A DNA stretch of 64,000 bases from Thalassia testudinum (GCA_037157565.1 JAZHRO010000036.1:135896501-135960500), one strand, 5' to 3'; shown: positions 12,801 through 24,438, counted from the first letter of the stretch. Made by a program: numbers and translations. The notes: generated from the letters alone by a model not told the origin.

Positions 12801-13250
12801 CTTCCACAGGGCTGGGCTCTGCCACCACACAGGCTAGGAAGCCCTCACACCCCTGGCTCAAAAGTCTCGCCGCCCGAAGTGCCGAAATGCACCTGAAACC
12901 TCCGTCCACTGGCTGTCCGTGAAACTCGAAAGAAGGCAACTCCGGAATGGAGAAGACAATCTTCCTCTCAAAACAGTCCACCAAAGCGTGGTAAGCGGAC
13001 AGCCAATCCATCCCCAGAATCACTCCAAAGTCCTCCATCTGTATCATAATCAGGTCAGCTGGTAGGCTATGTCCCCCGACGCTGACCTCGCAACCCGTGT
13101 ACACCTCCTCAGCTACAAACAGCTGACCACTCGGACCTCTGATTACGAACGGATTCTCTAACAGTGTATAATCCTGGTCCAAACTAACTGCGAAACTGGC
13201 TGCGACAAACGAGTGTGTAGCGCCGGAATCGAAAAGCGTGTAAACGAGTC
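9863..13250 (-). pseudogene. pol: Gypsy-1 pol: protease, RT, RNase H, integrase, chromodomain (broken)
   Basis: In coding order: aspartic protease with DSGATHSF (about 13,230); reverse transcriptase with VDYRQLN and [12 protein letters not shown]; RNase H with VVYTDAS (about 11,794) and ADALSRK; integrase with a zinc-binding part (about 11,170) and the IVSDRDTRFTS and YHPQTDGQSER core; then a C-terminal chromodomain-like end ([16 protein letters not shown], about 9,900). Defects: a 1-nt deletion near 12,220 shifts the frame inside the FVVVFIDD active-site region. In-frame stops are TGA at 10,850-10,852 (after VDRLTKTA), TAG at 10,415 and TAG at 10,322-10,324. Everything from 12,217 to 9,863 is otherwise in a single frame. 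The family's usual product is one polyprotein that copies and integrates the element. Confidence 0.9.
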
Positions 13251-14615
13251 TGCCAGAAACTGAAACCATACCTGCTACCACGGATCCCGATGCTCTGGCG
13301 TCCCTGTGTGTTAGGACGTTGATACGACCCTCAGCTCTAGGTGCGGACGAAGCAGCCACACTCTGCGTCGAACGGGTAGGTGCTGGCCGGTACCCTCCTC
13401 GCGACTGCTGTCCTCCTCCTCTTGCCTGGGAACCGCGGCCTCCTGCGCGCCCTCCAGTGCTCTGCACGGGAAGTATCTGCTGACCTCCTGCCCTAGATGG
13501 GTAGTCCCTCCTGACGTAGCCCGGCTGGCCACACTGGTAGCAAAGGGGAACCCGACTCCCGCCCTCAGTGAGTCCCTGCTGTCGGCTAGGCGGGGGTCCG
13601 GTGCTGGCGACTGGCCCCTGTCGAGGGCCCCCAAAGGCCACTGATGGCCCTGCACAATGTGACGGCTCTCCTGTGGACGCCACGTGTCTCCGTTCTCGCC
13701 GGCCCTGTGAGAAGTCTGGCTGAAAGGGCCTCTTCCGCCTGCCGTCGGTCTCTCGTGCAGACGGGTTGGTCTCCTCGTAAGTCATAGCTGCCTCTACCAC
13801 CCTCGAAAACGTAGACAGCTTCAGGGGTTTGACATACCCCCGGATCGCAGGCCGGAGCCCCTCGGTGAACCTCCAAAGGCGCTCCTCCTCAGTGGCTACC
13901 GCTGTCGCTGCAAAGCGGGACAGCTCCAAGAAACGCGTGCGGTACGCGCTCACAGTCATCGTCCTTTGGCGGAGAGTGTGGAACTCCCGCCTCCTCTGGT
14001 CCTGCCACGTCTGGGGAAAGTACTGCTCACAGAAGAGGGTGATGAACTGGTCCCACATCGGCTCGTCCCTCTCCTGTCCCCGGACCGCCCTCCACCACCG
14101 GTGTGCCGCACTCTCCAGCTGGTACATGGCAAAGGCCACGCGGCACTCCACCGGGGGGAGAAGGGTGTCGAAGATCTTCTCCAGTTGCTCAAGCCAGTCC
14201 TTTGCCTCGGTCGGGTCCTCATCCCCCTTGAAGGAGGGGGGCTTCAGCTTCCGGAACTGTCCGAAAAGCTCGAAGTGGCGCTGTAGGGGAGGTGCTGGTG
14301 CACCTCCAGGCGAAGGTGCCTCGTGTACAGAAGTGTCGGAGGAAGGTGGGGGTGGCAGGGGCCCATCCCCTCCCTCGTGTCCAGCGCTGTGTCCGTCGCG
14401 TGGTCCCACAGAGGACTCCCCCTCTGCAACCCCAGGAGGAGGTGCTCGGGCAGTGGGCGGAGCTCCTCTCGTACAATATCCCGTATCAGTCTGGCGAGGT
14501 CCTGGGCCTGGATGCCAGGGAGTGGTGGTTGGTCCACCGAGACGTCAACAACAGCACGTCCATCTCTCCGACCTCGCCCTCGGCCACGCCCGCGGCTAGT
14601 CTCGCGACGAGGCAT
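13250..14615 (-). pseudogene. gag: Gypsy-1 gag (frameshifted, altered zinc knuckle)
   Basis: The likely start is ATG at 14,615 (MPRRETSRGRGRGRGRR, basic N-terminus). It is downstream of the primer site and followed by an acidic/aromatic segment ([15 protein letters not shown]). A frameshift around 14,430 moves the reading into the frame that holds the retrotransposon gag domain ([19 protein letters not shown], about 14,130). The zinc knuckle at 13,542-13,503 reads [17 protein letters not shown]. The usual histidine and last cysteine of CX2CX4HX4C are both tyrosine, so zinc binding should be lost. Gag would normally form the particle and package RNA. Confidence 0.88.
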
Positions 14616-14779
14616 CTCCTGCAAGGAGACGCGAAACAAAATGAAAACGTCAAAACGGACGGTACCTAACAAAACTTCTAAGAGCTCATGTCAAGAGATA
14701 TGTTGTGGTGGCTACTCTAGCTATAAACATGTGAATTGGTTATTTTCCAGTCAGTTGATTCACTTCTCGGGACAACCTT

Positions 14780-14791
14780 GCTCTAATACCA
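14780..14791 (-). promoter_or_regulatory. Gypsy-1 primer binding site (tRNA-iMet)
   Basis: On the minus strand the sequence reads TGGTATTAGAGC, close to the plant initiator tRNA-Met primer site TGGTATCAGAGC. It starts 3 nt inside the 5' LTR end at 14,795 and fixes the element's orientation. Confidence 0.9.
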
Positions 14792-14794
14792 TCT

Positions 14795-17454
14795 TGTAAC
14801 GACCCGGCTCCCGAGTCCCTACGAGACACGAGAACCGGACCGACTCGACTAATCCCAAGACCTAGTCGTCCAACGAGGAAGTAACCAAAAGAGCAGTAAA
14901 ATAAACCACATTCAGCATGAATATAACTAACAGTAAGGAAGTACAGCAGTAAGGAAAGAAACTACTACAGTAGATACCACCACAACAGTAGAACAACATT
15001 TATCATATAACAAGAACTGCAGGTAAAGAAAGTACAGCGGAAACAAAAACTACTCACTAGAACAGAAACAAAAGAGGTACAAAAGACTATGGTAAACTCT
15101 ACTGGACCCTACTCGGCCCAGCGTCCTCTGCAGCCGCCGACCCTGGCTGCTCAACACCTGGTCCTGAAAAAGGTAACGAGTGTAACACGTCAGCAAAACG
15201 CTGAGTAGAGTGGCAAACTAACTAAAGGCAACAGTAGAGTGTACAGTAGCTGTTATGTTCTATTACTTCCTTTATTCACATCTTTCAATTTTCTCACTAT
15301 TCCATTTATTTCTCAGATCCTTTACTTGATCTCGAATGTCCTCGTGGGAACGATCTTGATTGCAGTATTTTCCAAAAGTAGAAGTAGCACGTGGTGCTCT
15401 CCTGGCCGGGAGAGTCCCCCGTGGTGATCCTACCCTCAGTCAACCACCCCAAGGTCACTGACAGACGTAACGGTGACTACGGCACGCGCGATAAACGCAC
15501 AGGTAGCTAGCCCGCACTAGCACACGGTCAGTCGTTTTCGTTAACGGGTGCGCCCAAAGCACAACACGGAACCAGGGAAGAGCCCTCTCAGTAACAGGGG
15601 TCCAACCCCTCCACAATAACCAAACCGGGGCCTTGCCCCTCCACAGTCCGTGCACCCTCGCCTGACCACCCTGGTTTGCCCTAGTGGGCCTAACAAGTCG
15701 GTGAAGGAGGCTAGCAGAACCCCGGGGCCCGTGGGGTAGATAGTACTCTCCTAACACTAGTAGCTCTCCTCGGTACTACGTACACGAGGGCCAACAAGTC
15801 GGTACAGAGCGGCCAATCCTAACCCCGGGTCCCTGGGGTGGCTGGCCCCACTCTGCACTAAACAGGTACAGGTACTTCCCTTGGTACTGCGTACCCAAGA
15901 GACAGTACAAACTACATCTTAGTTCCATTCCTTTTTCTTTCCAGGAGTTCCACTCCTAATTCCCCGTAGGGTTCCAGCTCTTTATCTCAGAACATCATAT
16001 GTTTCACTTTCCAGTTTCACGTTCTCACAATCCAGGATCTCAATCATGTTTCTTTATTCATAACAGGCAGTTGTTAATTCAATTTACAGGCAGCTTTATA
16101 TTCCTTTCCATTTTTCCAAGACTGCAGTATTATACATTCCACTAGTTTTTCCATCCTAGGGTTCACGCCACATCCTAGGATCTAGCATACAACTAGTTTT
16201 CCAGCCCTAGGATTCATGCATCACCTAGGAGCTATCATTCCATACATTTCTCATTCCTAGGATTCATGCAATGTCCTAGATTCTAGTTATGGTTCCATAC
16301 TTTAACAGATTTTAATAACAAACTTAAGCCACTCTACCAGGTACAACGGGAGTAATGGGGGCGTGATCGGGAATCCCGCGTGCCTCCGCGACTCTCAAGA
16401 CTGCAACTGAACGAGGTCCTATCACAAGGATCAAACACAAGGAGTGTCTCAAAACAGTGTATAGCTACTGTAGACGGGTAGAGGAATTAATTCTGAAAAG
16501 AACGCAACTCGAATCGCGGAAAACGGAGCCCGAACGGGCCCTAAACGGGTCGAAAAAGATGATACTGTGCAAGATCAGACGTCTGGAACTTCTTCCAGAC
16601 GTCTTAAAGAGTGGATCAGAGAATTACCTATCCAGCGTGGTTTCCCAGACGTTCAGAAGTCTGCAGGGACGTCTGTCCTAGCTCCCAGACGTCCGATGGT
16701 CACCCCGGACGTCTGGATGTCACTCCCGCCGTCTGATACAACTTCCAGACGTCTGATTCGCAAAGGATGGCAAATCAGCGAACCTGCGCACAGCCAACTG
16801 CCTCCCTCAGTACGGTCAGTCGACAGGAAAGAAGAAGAAGGCGGAATACTCACCTTTCAGACGTCTGTATGAGCTACCAGACGTCGTCCTCGCCGTCTGC
16901 CTATTAACCCAGACGTCTGATTCTGGAAATTTTTCCAGAATCAGGGCGCTACTCGGCCTCCGCTCGCGACGCCGCCCGCGTCGTACCTCGCGCGTCTGCT
17001 GCTCAGACCGCAGCAGGTCCCTCTCCGCGTCGCTCCGCGCCCCCTGCGCCCTCCGCCGACCGGCCAAGCCGCTCCGGCGAGCTCGCCCTCACGGCAACGC
17101 TCCGCTCTCGCACGCCGCACCTCCTCCGCGCTCAGTGCGGCCGCCGCTGCCGCCCTCGCGCTCGCGCTCACGCTCACGCTCACTGGCTGAAGGAGAAGAA
17201 GGAGGAGAAGGTGGAGACGGGAGGGGAGGCGTGCCCTTTTAGGGCCGCGCGGAGAGGAGAGAGAAGGATTCGTGGCAGGGGAATCCTGCAGCCGCAGGAG
17301 GGAGGAAGGGCGAATATGCGGTCTGCGCGCTCAGGCGCGCAGACGACTCGCGTGTGTTGAAAATAACGGATTTCCAGACGTCTGGAAACTATCCCAGACG
17401 TCTGGTCAGACGTCTGGACAACCCTCCAGACGTCTGCGCCACACGCTCGTTACA
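14795..17454 (-). repeat. Gypsy-1 5' LTR (right)
   Basis: Nearly identical to the left LTR. Transcription would run leftwards. The best TATA-like region (complement of CCCTTTTAGGG, about 17,235-17,245) lies only about 210-220 bp from the LTR start. Most of the LTR would then be transcribed leader. Palindrome clusters lie on both sides of it (16,577-16,920 and 17,373-17,436). The last six bases mirror the first six. Confidence 0.9.
16919..16942 (-). other. Conserved LTR hairpin, 5' LTR copy
   Basis: Same perfect stem as in the left LTR: GATTCTGGAAA, TT loop, TTTCCAGAATC. If the promoter lies near 17,240, this hairpin would sit in the first few hundred bases of the RNA. Confidence 0.6.
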
Positions 17455-18213
17455 ATGGGAGACCCCTGAGGTGAATTTTAGGTGTAAATTTAGATCTAGA
17501 AGACAAGACCTCAGATCTGAATTTAACTTTGGTGGATGGGTGGATGATGAATAAAAATTAGAAGGAAAATCAGAAACGAATTATTCAGTGTAGAGGGAGA
17601 TTTATGAGTCAAAATGGAGGTGAAAAAACACCTCTCTGATCTGAATTGATTAGAGAGGGCAAGATCGATTCTAAACTAAATTACTCCTAATCTACACTAA
17701 TTAGAATCTGAATTCTAATCTATACTAACTAACACTACTTCTAACTATTCTAGAAAGCATTCAAACTAGCTAGAAAGCAGGAAATCTATCTACGAAAGTG
17801 ATAAATCTATCTAATAGACGAAAGTGGTGTCTAATGTCCAACATTCGTTGGTCGATGGCGATGAAAGGGAGGAGACGCTCAGCTGAAGAAGGAGGTATCC
17901 ACGAGCCTAGAGTTGGTGGTTGGAGGCAATTGAAGGAGGGAGAAGACCTACTCTGTCGCCGCAGGTGAAGAAGTGAGGGAGGGGAGCTGAGGGGATATAG
18001 ATTGAAAGGACCAACTCGAGGGGAGGGAGCTAATCATCGCATGCGAGGGTTTAAGGTCGTGCTTAAGTAAGCTCACCAGTGATTCCAAGCACCGCATGGT
18101 GTAATTAGGCATGGTTAGGTTTAACGATGAGATGAGAGAGATGGGTGCACGGGAAGGTCTAGGAATGAATCCCACTGTAGGATCAGATCTAGGGGAGGTG
18201 AGAGATCATCACG
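17455..18213. other. Spacer of old LTR between two gypsy-1-family copies
   Basis: About 760 bp of non-coding DNA belonging to the older 3,835-21,457 element. It shares short segments such as CTAATAGACGAAAG with the gypsy-2 LTRs, which supports a relationship between the two LTR groups. It separates two long LTR copies lying in opposite orientation. Confidence 0.5.
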
Positions 18214-20852
18214 TGTTACGAACGCGCGCTTCAGACGTCTGACCAGACGTCTGGGAATCGGTTATTTTTGGCACGCGTGTTTCGTCTGCGTGCCTGAGCG
18301 CGCAGACCTGCGTATGCTCTCTCTCCCTCTCTTTTTCCCTCTCTCCTGCGGCCGCAGACCCACCCTGTCCGCTCTCTCTCTCTCCTCCTCGCGCAGCCTT
18401 AAAAGGCCACGCCCTCTCCCTCACTCCCGTCACCTCCGCCCCCTTCCTCTTCTCCTTCTAGCCAGTGCGCGAGAGCGAGCACAAGTGAGCGGCGGCAGCG
18501 ACAGCTGCGGCGAGCGTGGGAGGAGGTGCTGCGTGTGGAAGAGGCGCCCGGCCGTGAGGGCGAGCTCGCCGGGGCTGCTAGGACCAGCCGGCGGGGGGCG
18601 CAGCGGGCGCGGAGCAACGCGGGGGGGACTGCTGGAGTTTGAGCAGCAGGCGGACGAGACGCGGCATAGCCGAGCATCGCGAGCGGAGGGCGAGTGGCGC
18701 CCTGATTCTGGAAACTTTTCCAGAATCAGACGTCTTGGAGTCTAGCCAGACGACGGGGACGACGTCTGGAGGACTGTCCAGACGTCTGAAAGGTGAGTTA
18801 TTTCCGTTTTCCTTCCTTTTCTTCTACTGACAGTACTGAGAGAGAGGAAATGGGTACGCGTAGGTTCTGATCCGCCACCCAACACGAATCAGACGTCTAG
18901 CTGCAGTGCCAGACGACTGGAGCAACTTCCAGACGTCCAGGGTGACCATCGGACGTCTGGGAACTAGGCCAGATGCCCCCACAGGTTTCTGGACGTCTGA
19001 GAGACCACGCAGAGCAAGGTAACCCCTGATCCACTTTTTAAGACGTCTGGAATAAGTTCCAAACGTCTGATTTTGCACTGTTTTGTCGTTTTCGACCCGT
19101 TTAGGGCCCGTTCGGGGTCCGTTTTCCACGTTTCGAGTTGCGTACTTTTCGGAATTACATCCTCTACCCGTCTACAGTAGCTGTATACTGTTTTGAGAAA
19201 TTCCTTGTGTTTGATCCTTGTGATAGGACCCCGTTCCGTTGCAGTCTCGGGGGTTGCGGAGGCACGCAGGATTCCCGACCACGCCCTCAGTTCGCCTGTT
19301 GTAACCGGTAGAGTGGCTTTAAGTATAATCTGTTAAATTATGAAACCATAAATAGAACCTAGGACATTGCATGAATCCTAGGAATGAGAAATAGATTGAA
19401 TGGTAGATCCTAGGGTGTTGCATGAATCCTAGGGCTGGAAAACTAGATTGTATGATAGATCCTGGGATATGGCATGAATCCTAGGACGGGAAAACTAGTG
19501 GAATGTATGAATACTGCAGTCTTGGAAAATATGGAAAGGGATTAATAGCTGCCTGTGAATTGAATTAACAGCTGCCTGCTATGAATAAATAAACGTGATT
19601 GAGAACATGGATTGTACGAACGTGAAACTGGAACGGTGAAACCTGATTGTGTTGAGTTAAAAGAGCTGGAACCCTACGGGAAATTAGGAGTAGAACTCCT
19701 GGAAGGTGAATGGAATAGAATTGGGGAAGTGAGCTGGCCCTTGAGTACGGAGTACCAAGGAGAGCGACTGTCCCCCTGTTTAGTGCAGAGCGAAGCCAGC
19801 CGCCCCAGGGACCCGGGGTTAGGACTGGCCACTTTGTACTGACTTGCTGGCCCTCGTGTACGTAGTACCAAGGAGAGAATACTAGTGTAGGGAGGTACTA
19901 GCTACCCCACGGGCCCCGGGGTTCTGCTAGCCTCCTACACCGACTTGTTAGGCCCACTAGGCAAACCAGGGTAGTCAGGCGAGGGTACGCGGACTGTGGA
20001 GGGGCAAGGCCCCTGTTTGGTTACTGTGGAGGGGTTGGACCCCTGTTACTGAGAGGGCTCTGCCCTGTACTGGTTCCCTGCTGTGCTTTGGGCGCACCCG
20101 TTAACGGAAACGACTGACCGCGTGCCAGTGCGGGTTAGCTACCTGTGTGTTTATCGTGCATGCCGTAGTCACCGTTACGCCTGTCCATGACCTTGGGGTG
20201 GTTGACTGAGAGTAGGATCACCACGGGGGACTCTCCCGGCCAGGAGAGCACCACGTGCTACTTCTACTGTTCGGAAAAGACTGCAATCAAGATCGTTCCC
20301 ACGAGGAACATTTGAGATCAAGTGAAGGATCTGAGAAATAGATAAATTTTGAGACAATAGAAAGACGTAATTAAAGAAAGTAACAGAACATAACAGCTAC
20401 TATACACTCTACTATTTCTTTTGTTTTAGTTGCCACTCTACTCAGCATTTTGCTGACGTGTTGCACTCGTTACCTTTCAGGACCAAGTGTTGAGCAGCCA
20501 GGGTCAGCGGCTGCAGAGGACGCTGGGCCGAGTAGGGTTCAATAGAGTTACCACTGTTCTCTTTTACCTCTTTTTGGTTCCACTGTAGTGAGTAGTTCTT
20601 GTTACCGCTGTACTTTTCTTTACCTGCAGTTCCATATTATGTTATGAATGTTGTTCTACTGTTGTGGTGGTATATACTATAGTGGTTTCTTTCCTTACTG
20701 CTGTATTTTCTTACTGTTAGTTATATTCATGCTGAATGTGGTTTATTTTACTGCTCTTTTGGTTACTTCCTCGTTGGACGACTAGGTCTTGGGATTAGTC
20801 GAGTCGTTCCGGTTCTCGTGTCTCGTAGGGACTTGGGAATCGGGTCGTTACA
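18214..20852 (+). mobile_element. Inverted solo LTR, gypsy-1 family
   Basis: Begins TGTTACGAACGCG and ends CGGGTCGTTACA, the reverse complement of the gypsy-1 LTR layout, so transcription would go rightwards. Flanks are TCACG (18,209-18,213) and TCATG (20,853-20,857), a target duplication with one C/T difference. It contains the palindrome clusters, the TTAAAAGG region near 18,400, the hairpin (18,704-18,727) and the TCCTAGG-rich part. No internal region is attached, so this is a solo LTR left by recombination between LTRs. Confidence 0.88.
18704..18727 (+). other. Conserved LTR hairpin, solo-LTR copy
   Basis: GATTCTGGAAA, CT loop, TTTCCAGAATC. The stem is unchanged while the loop differs from the gypsy-1 copies. 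Confidence 0.55.
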
Positions 20853-21457
20853 TCATGCGAAGGCGCGGGAATGGATGAGAAGGATCAACGACAACTGTGC
20901 TTCAAGTTCTTCGCAGCTACAATGGATTGTGAGCATCAAGTATATTTGGGTTTTTTTGCACGCAGGCCCAATTGGGCGAAACTGTATGAATTTTGCGTAG
21001 AAACCCATTAGTTAGAAGATTCATTGCAGAGCGGTCCAAAAGTCTTGCAAATAGGTTCTTACGGGTTTGCAAAAATGCCCTTACTAGTTTTATGCTTAAG
21101 AAATGTGAATGCCTAAGGACCTAAGTGTAAAGTCATTAATGCAGGGTCCTAATGATGTCCAAATGCAATCAAATTTTTATTGAAGCTTAATTGAACATTT
21201 AAGAAGTTAATTCAACCTTTAATTTGTACTTTTAAACTCAAACATGTATTCAAGTTGCAATTGCATTATCATTTTACATTTATGAATAGAATATCTCATT
21301 AATTGACCTAATTGTGCATTTTTAACATCAATTTGCTATTTTAGGTCATTTTTCTTAATTCTCACACTTAACTATTTTATCAAGTTAATAATGTAGTGTT
21401 TAACCTAATTTTTAGCTTAACTTGGGCATTTTAGCTATGATGAGCCACACCTCATCA

Positions 21458-21678
21458 CACCACATATGGACCATGCATCAACTGAAATGCCTATTAGGAC
21501 TCCTTCCTCAAATGATACCTCATCACCACCAAGTAAAAATATTGTCCTGTGCTCAACTCCTAAATATTCTATTCAATTGTCTGTGACAACAATTCAGATG
21601 GAACAACCCATGAATGGTGATGCTAGCCTGGGGAATTCTGGAAATGGATATAAGTTTCATGCCTTCTTTTTGCATTAA
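21458..21678 (+). pseudogene. 3' part of the interrupted exon, product unknown
   Basis: The frame carried over from 3,834 continues through 'PHMDHASTEMPIRTPSSND' and ends at TGA/TAA-type signals near 21,678 after a Ser/Pro/Thr-rich stretch (SSPPSKNIVLCSTPKYS). The first five bases are the right copy of the CACCA duplication. No domain is recognised. Text after about 21,650 looks less like protein and may be intron. The copia element begins 72 bp further on, so any continuation of the gene would lie beyond 45.6 kb. Confidence 0.4.
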
Positions 21679-21749
21679 AGTACAAAATAAGTTATTTTGG
21701 ATTATGTAAGTCCTATTTTATGGTACTTATGATATATGCTTCACAAAAA

Positions 21750-22323
21750 TGATGGATTTTAGCAAATGAAAACCCCAAATATCATATAAACAAATCATCC
21801 AAAATGGTTTTCATCCAATCCCAAGAACCTTGATTTCGTTGTACCACAAAGCCCAATACCAATGAGATGGAAGTCATACCTAAATCCATTTCCTCGATTG
21901 ATGATTAGAGGACACATACAATGATCCTCTAATTTCCCATATGAGATTCCTACGGCTTCAGCGATGGAGATTCTAGAGGTTTAAAGAGTGAGTGCGGAAG
22001 AGAAAAATGACATAGTGTCCTTTCAGTTCTCTTCTTAGGCCCTTATATTTCTTGTGATGAGGTACGGGAAACTAAAACCACCCACTACTCACATACCCCT
22101 GGGGACCATAACCGCTAAAATTGGAATTGAAGATTCTACCCATCAACAAATCGTAATTTCTTAAAGGGTTTCTAGGTAATTAACCCCATATTACTAGAAG
22201 TGAATTTGCCCAATTCTTATTGAATCATATAACGGGCATATATATAGATATATACATATATGATATGTATTAATGTGAGTTTCCTTATAATAATATATGG
22301 ATGTCCATATAATGATTCTAACA
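21750..22323 (-). repeat. Copia 3' LTR (left)
   Basis: 574 bp, matching 45,030-45,598 by eye with scattered differences. The adjoining plus-strand sequence ATCTTCCACTTGGGC is the complement of a purine-rich tract, as expected beside a 3' LTR. Confidence 0.88.
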
Positions 22324-22663
22324 ATCTTCCACTTGGGCTACATATATTATCCATATAACTTTACATTAATTTAAAATTATATGAGGTCAAAACTGTATAT
22401 CATTTATATATAAATATACCTCCACCAATCTCATCCATATTGTGTTAATCATAGGACCAATGCGATTTTCGTCACCTTATTATTTGACTTAACCCCACAA
22501 TGATCACATACAACAATACCAATAATGACATAGATCAAATATGGGTACATAGCATGAAAAATTACATGTTAAACTGATCCACACATGTCTATTTTTCAAC
22601 TGGTCCAACATAATTATAAGAGATCAAAATGCAATATATTTTGAGTTCAAAGCAAACATAACT

Positions 22664-24438
22664 TTATTTGCGCAAAATAAATAAACATGTCCACACATAA
22701 TGAACACCAACATGAAACAAACTCTCACTGAAATGTAGTATCATAGAAAGATACAACACCCATCTAGGCAACATGCTCATGAAAGACTTTTGGCGTTGGC
22801 CTTTAGTGAGTGGGTCTACCACCATGGAATGAGTCCCAATGTGCTCAATGGACACTTTACCATCTTGCATTCTTTCTTTGACCACTAGAAACACTGTCAA
22901 TATGCTTTGACCTCTAAGAACTTTTGTTATTATTTGAATATAGCACTGCCGAATTATTGTTACAATAAATCCATAGTTGTCTTGCAACACTACCCATAAT
23001 ACGCAAAGTTCTGACAAAATTCCTAAGTCATATTCCCTGATTTTAGTCTTTAATACATGAAATGAATTCTTCTTCCATTGTAGAAGTAGCTATCATCGTT
23101 TGCTTAGCACTCCTCCACGAAATAGCTCATCCCGCTAGTAGAAAAATATAGCTCAATGTGGATCTTTGGCTATCCTGACAACCAGCAAAATCAGAGTCCA
23201 AATACCCGAGGACCTTCAAAGTGTCTGATCTCTTATATGTGAGCATGAAGTCTTTTATTTTTTATAGATACTGCATAACCCATTTAGCTACCTTCATATG
23301 ATTGGGTCTAGGATTACTTAAGTATCTGCATAACATGCCAACTATGTATGCAATATCTGGCTGCGTGCAGACTTGTGCATACATCAAACTTTTCACTGTC
23401 GACTTATAGGGAATGCTCTCCATTTCCTTAGCTTCAACCTGATTCGTAGGGCACTAATTGAGGAGAATTTATCCCCTTTAGCCACAAGAGTGTCTCCAAC
23501 TTAATAGTTTTCCATGCCATATCTCTTTAGAATGGTTTTAATGTAATTCTTTTGTGATAATCCAAGGATAGCTAGAGATCGATCTCGGTGTATCTAGATT
23601 TCTAATACAAAAGAAGCTTCACCAAGATCTTTCATCTCAAATTTATTTGAGAGAAATATCTTGGTTTCAAATAACAAACCACTGTCATTAAAGGCAAGTA
23701 ATCTATCATCGACATATAAAATTAGGAAAACATGTTTGCCCTTATCAAATTTCTGGTACACACATTCATCAACTGAATTTGTCTCAAAACCAAATGAGAC
23801 AACAACTTGATGAAATTTGTAATACCACTGACGTAAAGCTTGTTTTAAACAATTGATGGCTTTCTTTAATTTGCAAATCATTTTCTTTGCATCACCTAAG
23901 GCAAAGTATTCTGGTTGCACCATATATATCGTTTCATTAATGTCACCATCAAGAAAAGTTGTTTTCACATCCATTTGGTGTAACTCTAAGTCAAACTGTG
24001 CCATCAAAGCCATTGTGGTTCTAAAGGAGTCTTTTGAAGAAACATGGGAGAATGTCTCTTTGAAATCAATTCCTTCCTTTTGAGTGAAGCCTGTTGGAAC
24101 AAGACGAGCCTTATACTTATCCACATTGCCTTTAGAATCTCTTTTGGTTTTAAAAATTCATTTGCAACTAATGGGTTTTACTCCTTTAGGCAATGGACAA
24201 GTTCCCAAACGTTATTGTCACTCATTGATTTCATTTCCTCATTCATGGTAACGATCCATTCTTGGGAATAAGAACTCTGCATGGCTTGTTCAATCAAAAT
24301 GAGATCCATATCCATTTGGCCAATCCCATGCTCTTGGAGAAATACAACATAATCAGTTGAGATTGCACTTCTCCTTTCCTTAGTGGACCTCCATAGGGGT
24401 GCTTCCTGATTATCTTGAGGTTGTTGAGTTTGATCCAT
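22664..24438 (-). pseudogene. pol: Copia reverse transcriptase and RNase H (frameshifted)
   Basis: The RT start (about 24,300-24,180) has the copia pattern EEMKSMSDNNVWELV. The main block (23,594-24,124) has YKARLV...GFTQKEGIDF and the active site LYVDD. A frameshift near 24,178 separates the two. The end of RNase H (22,664-23,017) has HIGTHSMVVDPLTKG, the usual C-terminal copia signature. The intervening 23,018-23,590 is recognisable only in short pieces. The protein would copy the element's RNA but is not translatable as it stands. Confidence 0.85.

Larger units (their letters stand above)
7109..17454 (-). mobile_element. Gypsy-1: full-length Ty3/gypsy chromodomain retrotransposon (Tekay/Del-like), defective
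   Basis: A complete 10.3-kb element on the minus strand. LTRs of about 2.66 kb (7,109-9,777 and 14,795-17,454) begin TGTAAC and end GTTACA. Both flanks carry the 5-bp target duplication ATGGG (7,104-7,108 and 17,455-17,459). The primer binding site is complementary to initiator tRNA-Met. The order is gag, protease, reverse transcriptase, RNase H, integrase, chromodomain. This order and the long LTRs fit the Tekay/Del chromovirus group. By eye the two LTRs differ at roughly 1-2% of positions, so insertion was fairly recent. Even so the coding region carries two frameshifts and at least three stops, so it cannot make its own proteins. Confidence 0.92.
3835..21457 (-). mobile_element. Old solo-LTR-like element (net about 4.6 kb) hosting two younger insertions
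   Basis: The ends are TGATGAG (3,835) and CTCATCA (21,457), a perfect 7-bp inverted terminal repeat with the TG...CA of LTRs. The flanks are CACCA (3,830-3,834) and CACCA (21,458-21,462). Removing gypsy-1 (7,109-17,454) and the inverted solo LTR (18,214-20,852) leaves about 4.6 kb without coding capacity. Its right end resembles the ends of the 26.2-42.0 kb gypsy-2 LTRs ('GATGATG...TCATCA'), which suggests the same broad group and transcription leftwards. The open frame crossing the empty site supports the boundaries independently. It may be a solo LTR of a large-LTR element, but no full-length relative is present for comparison. Confidence 0.55.

Noticed and set aside
13829..14599. 256-residue plus-strand open frame
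   Set aside because: It is the exact antisense of gag in GC-rich DNA and has no protein-like character of its own.
3835..21457. Reading the 4.6-kb element as a full retrotransposon
   Set aside because: There are no internal LTR pair, primer site or coding region; the net sequence is better explained as one long solo LTR.
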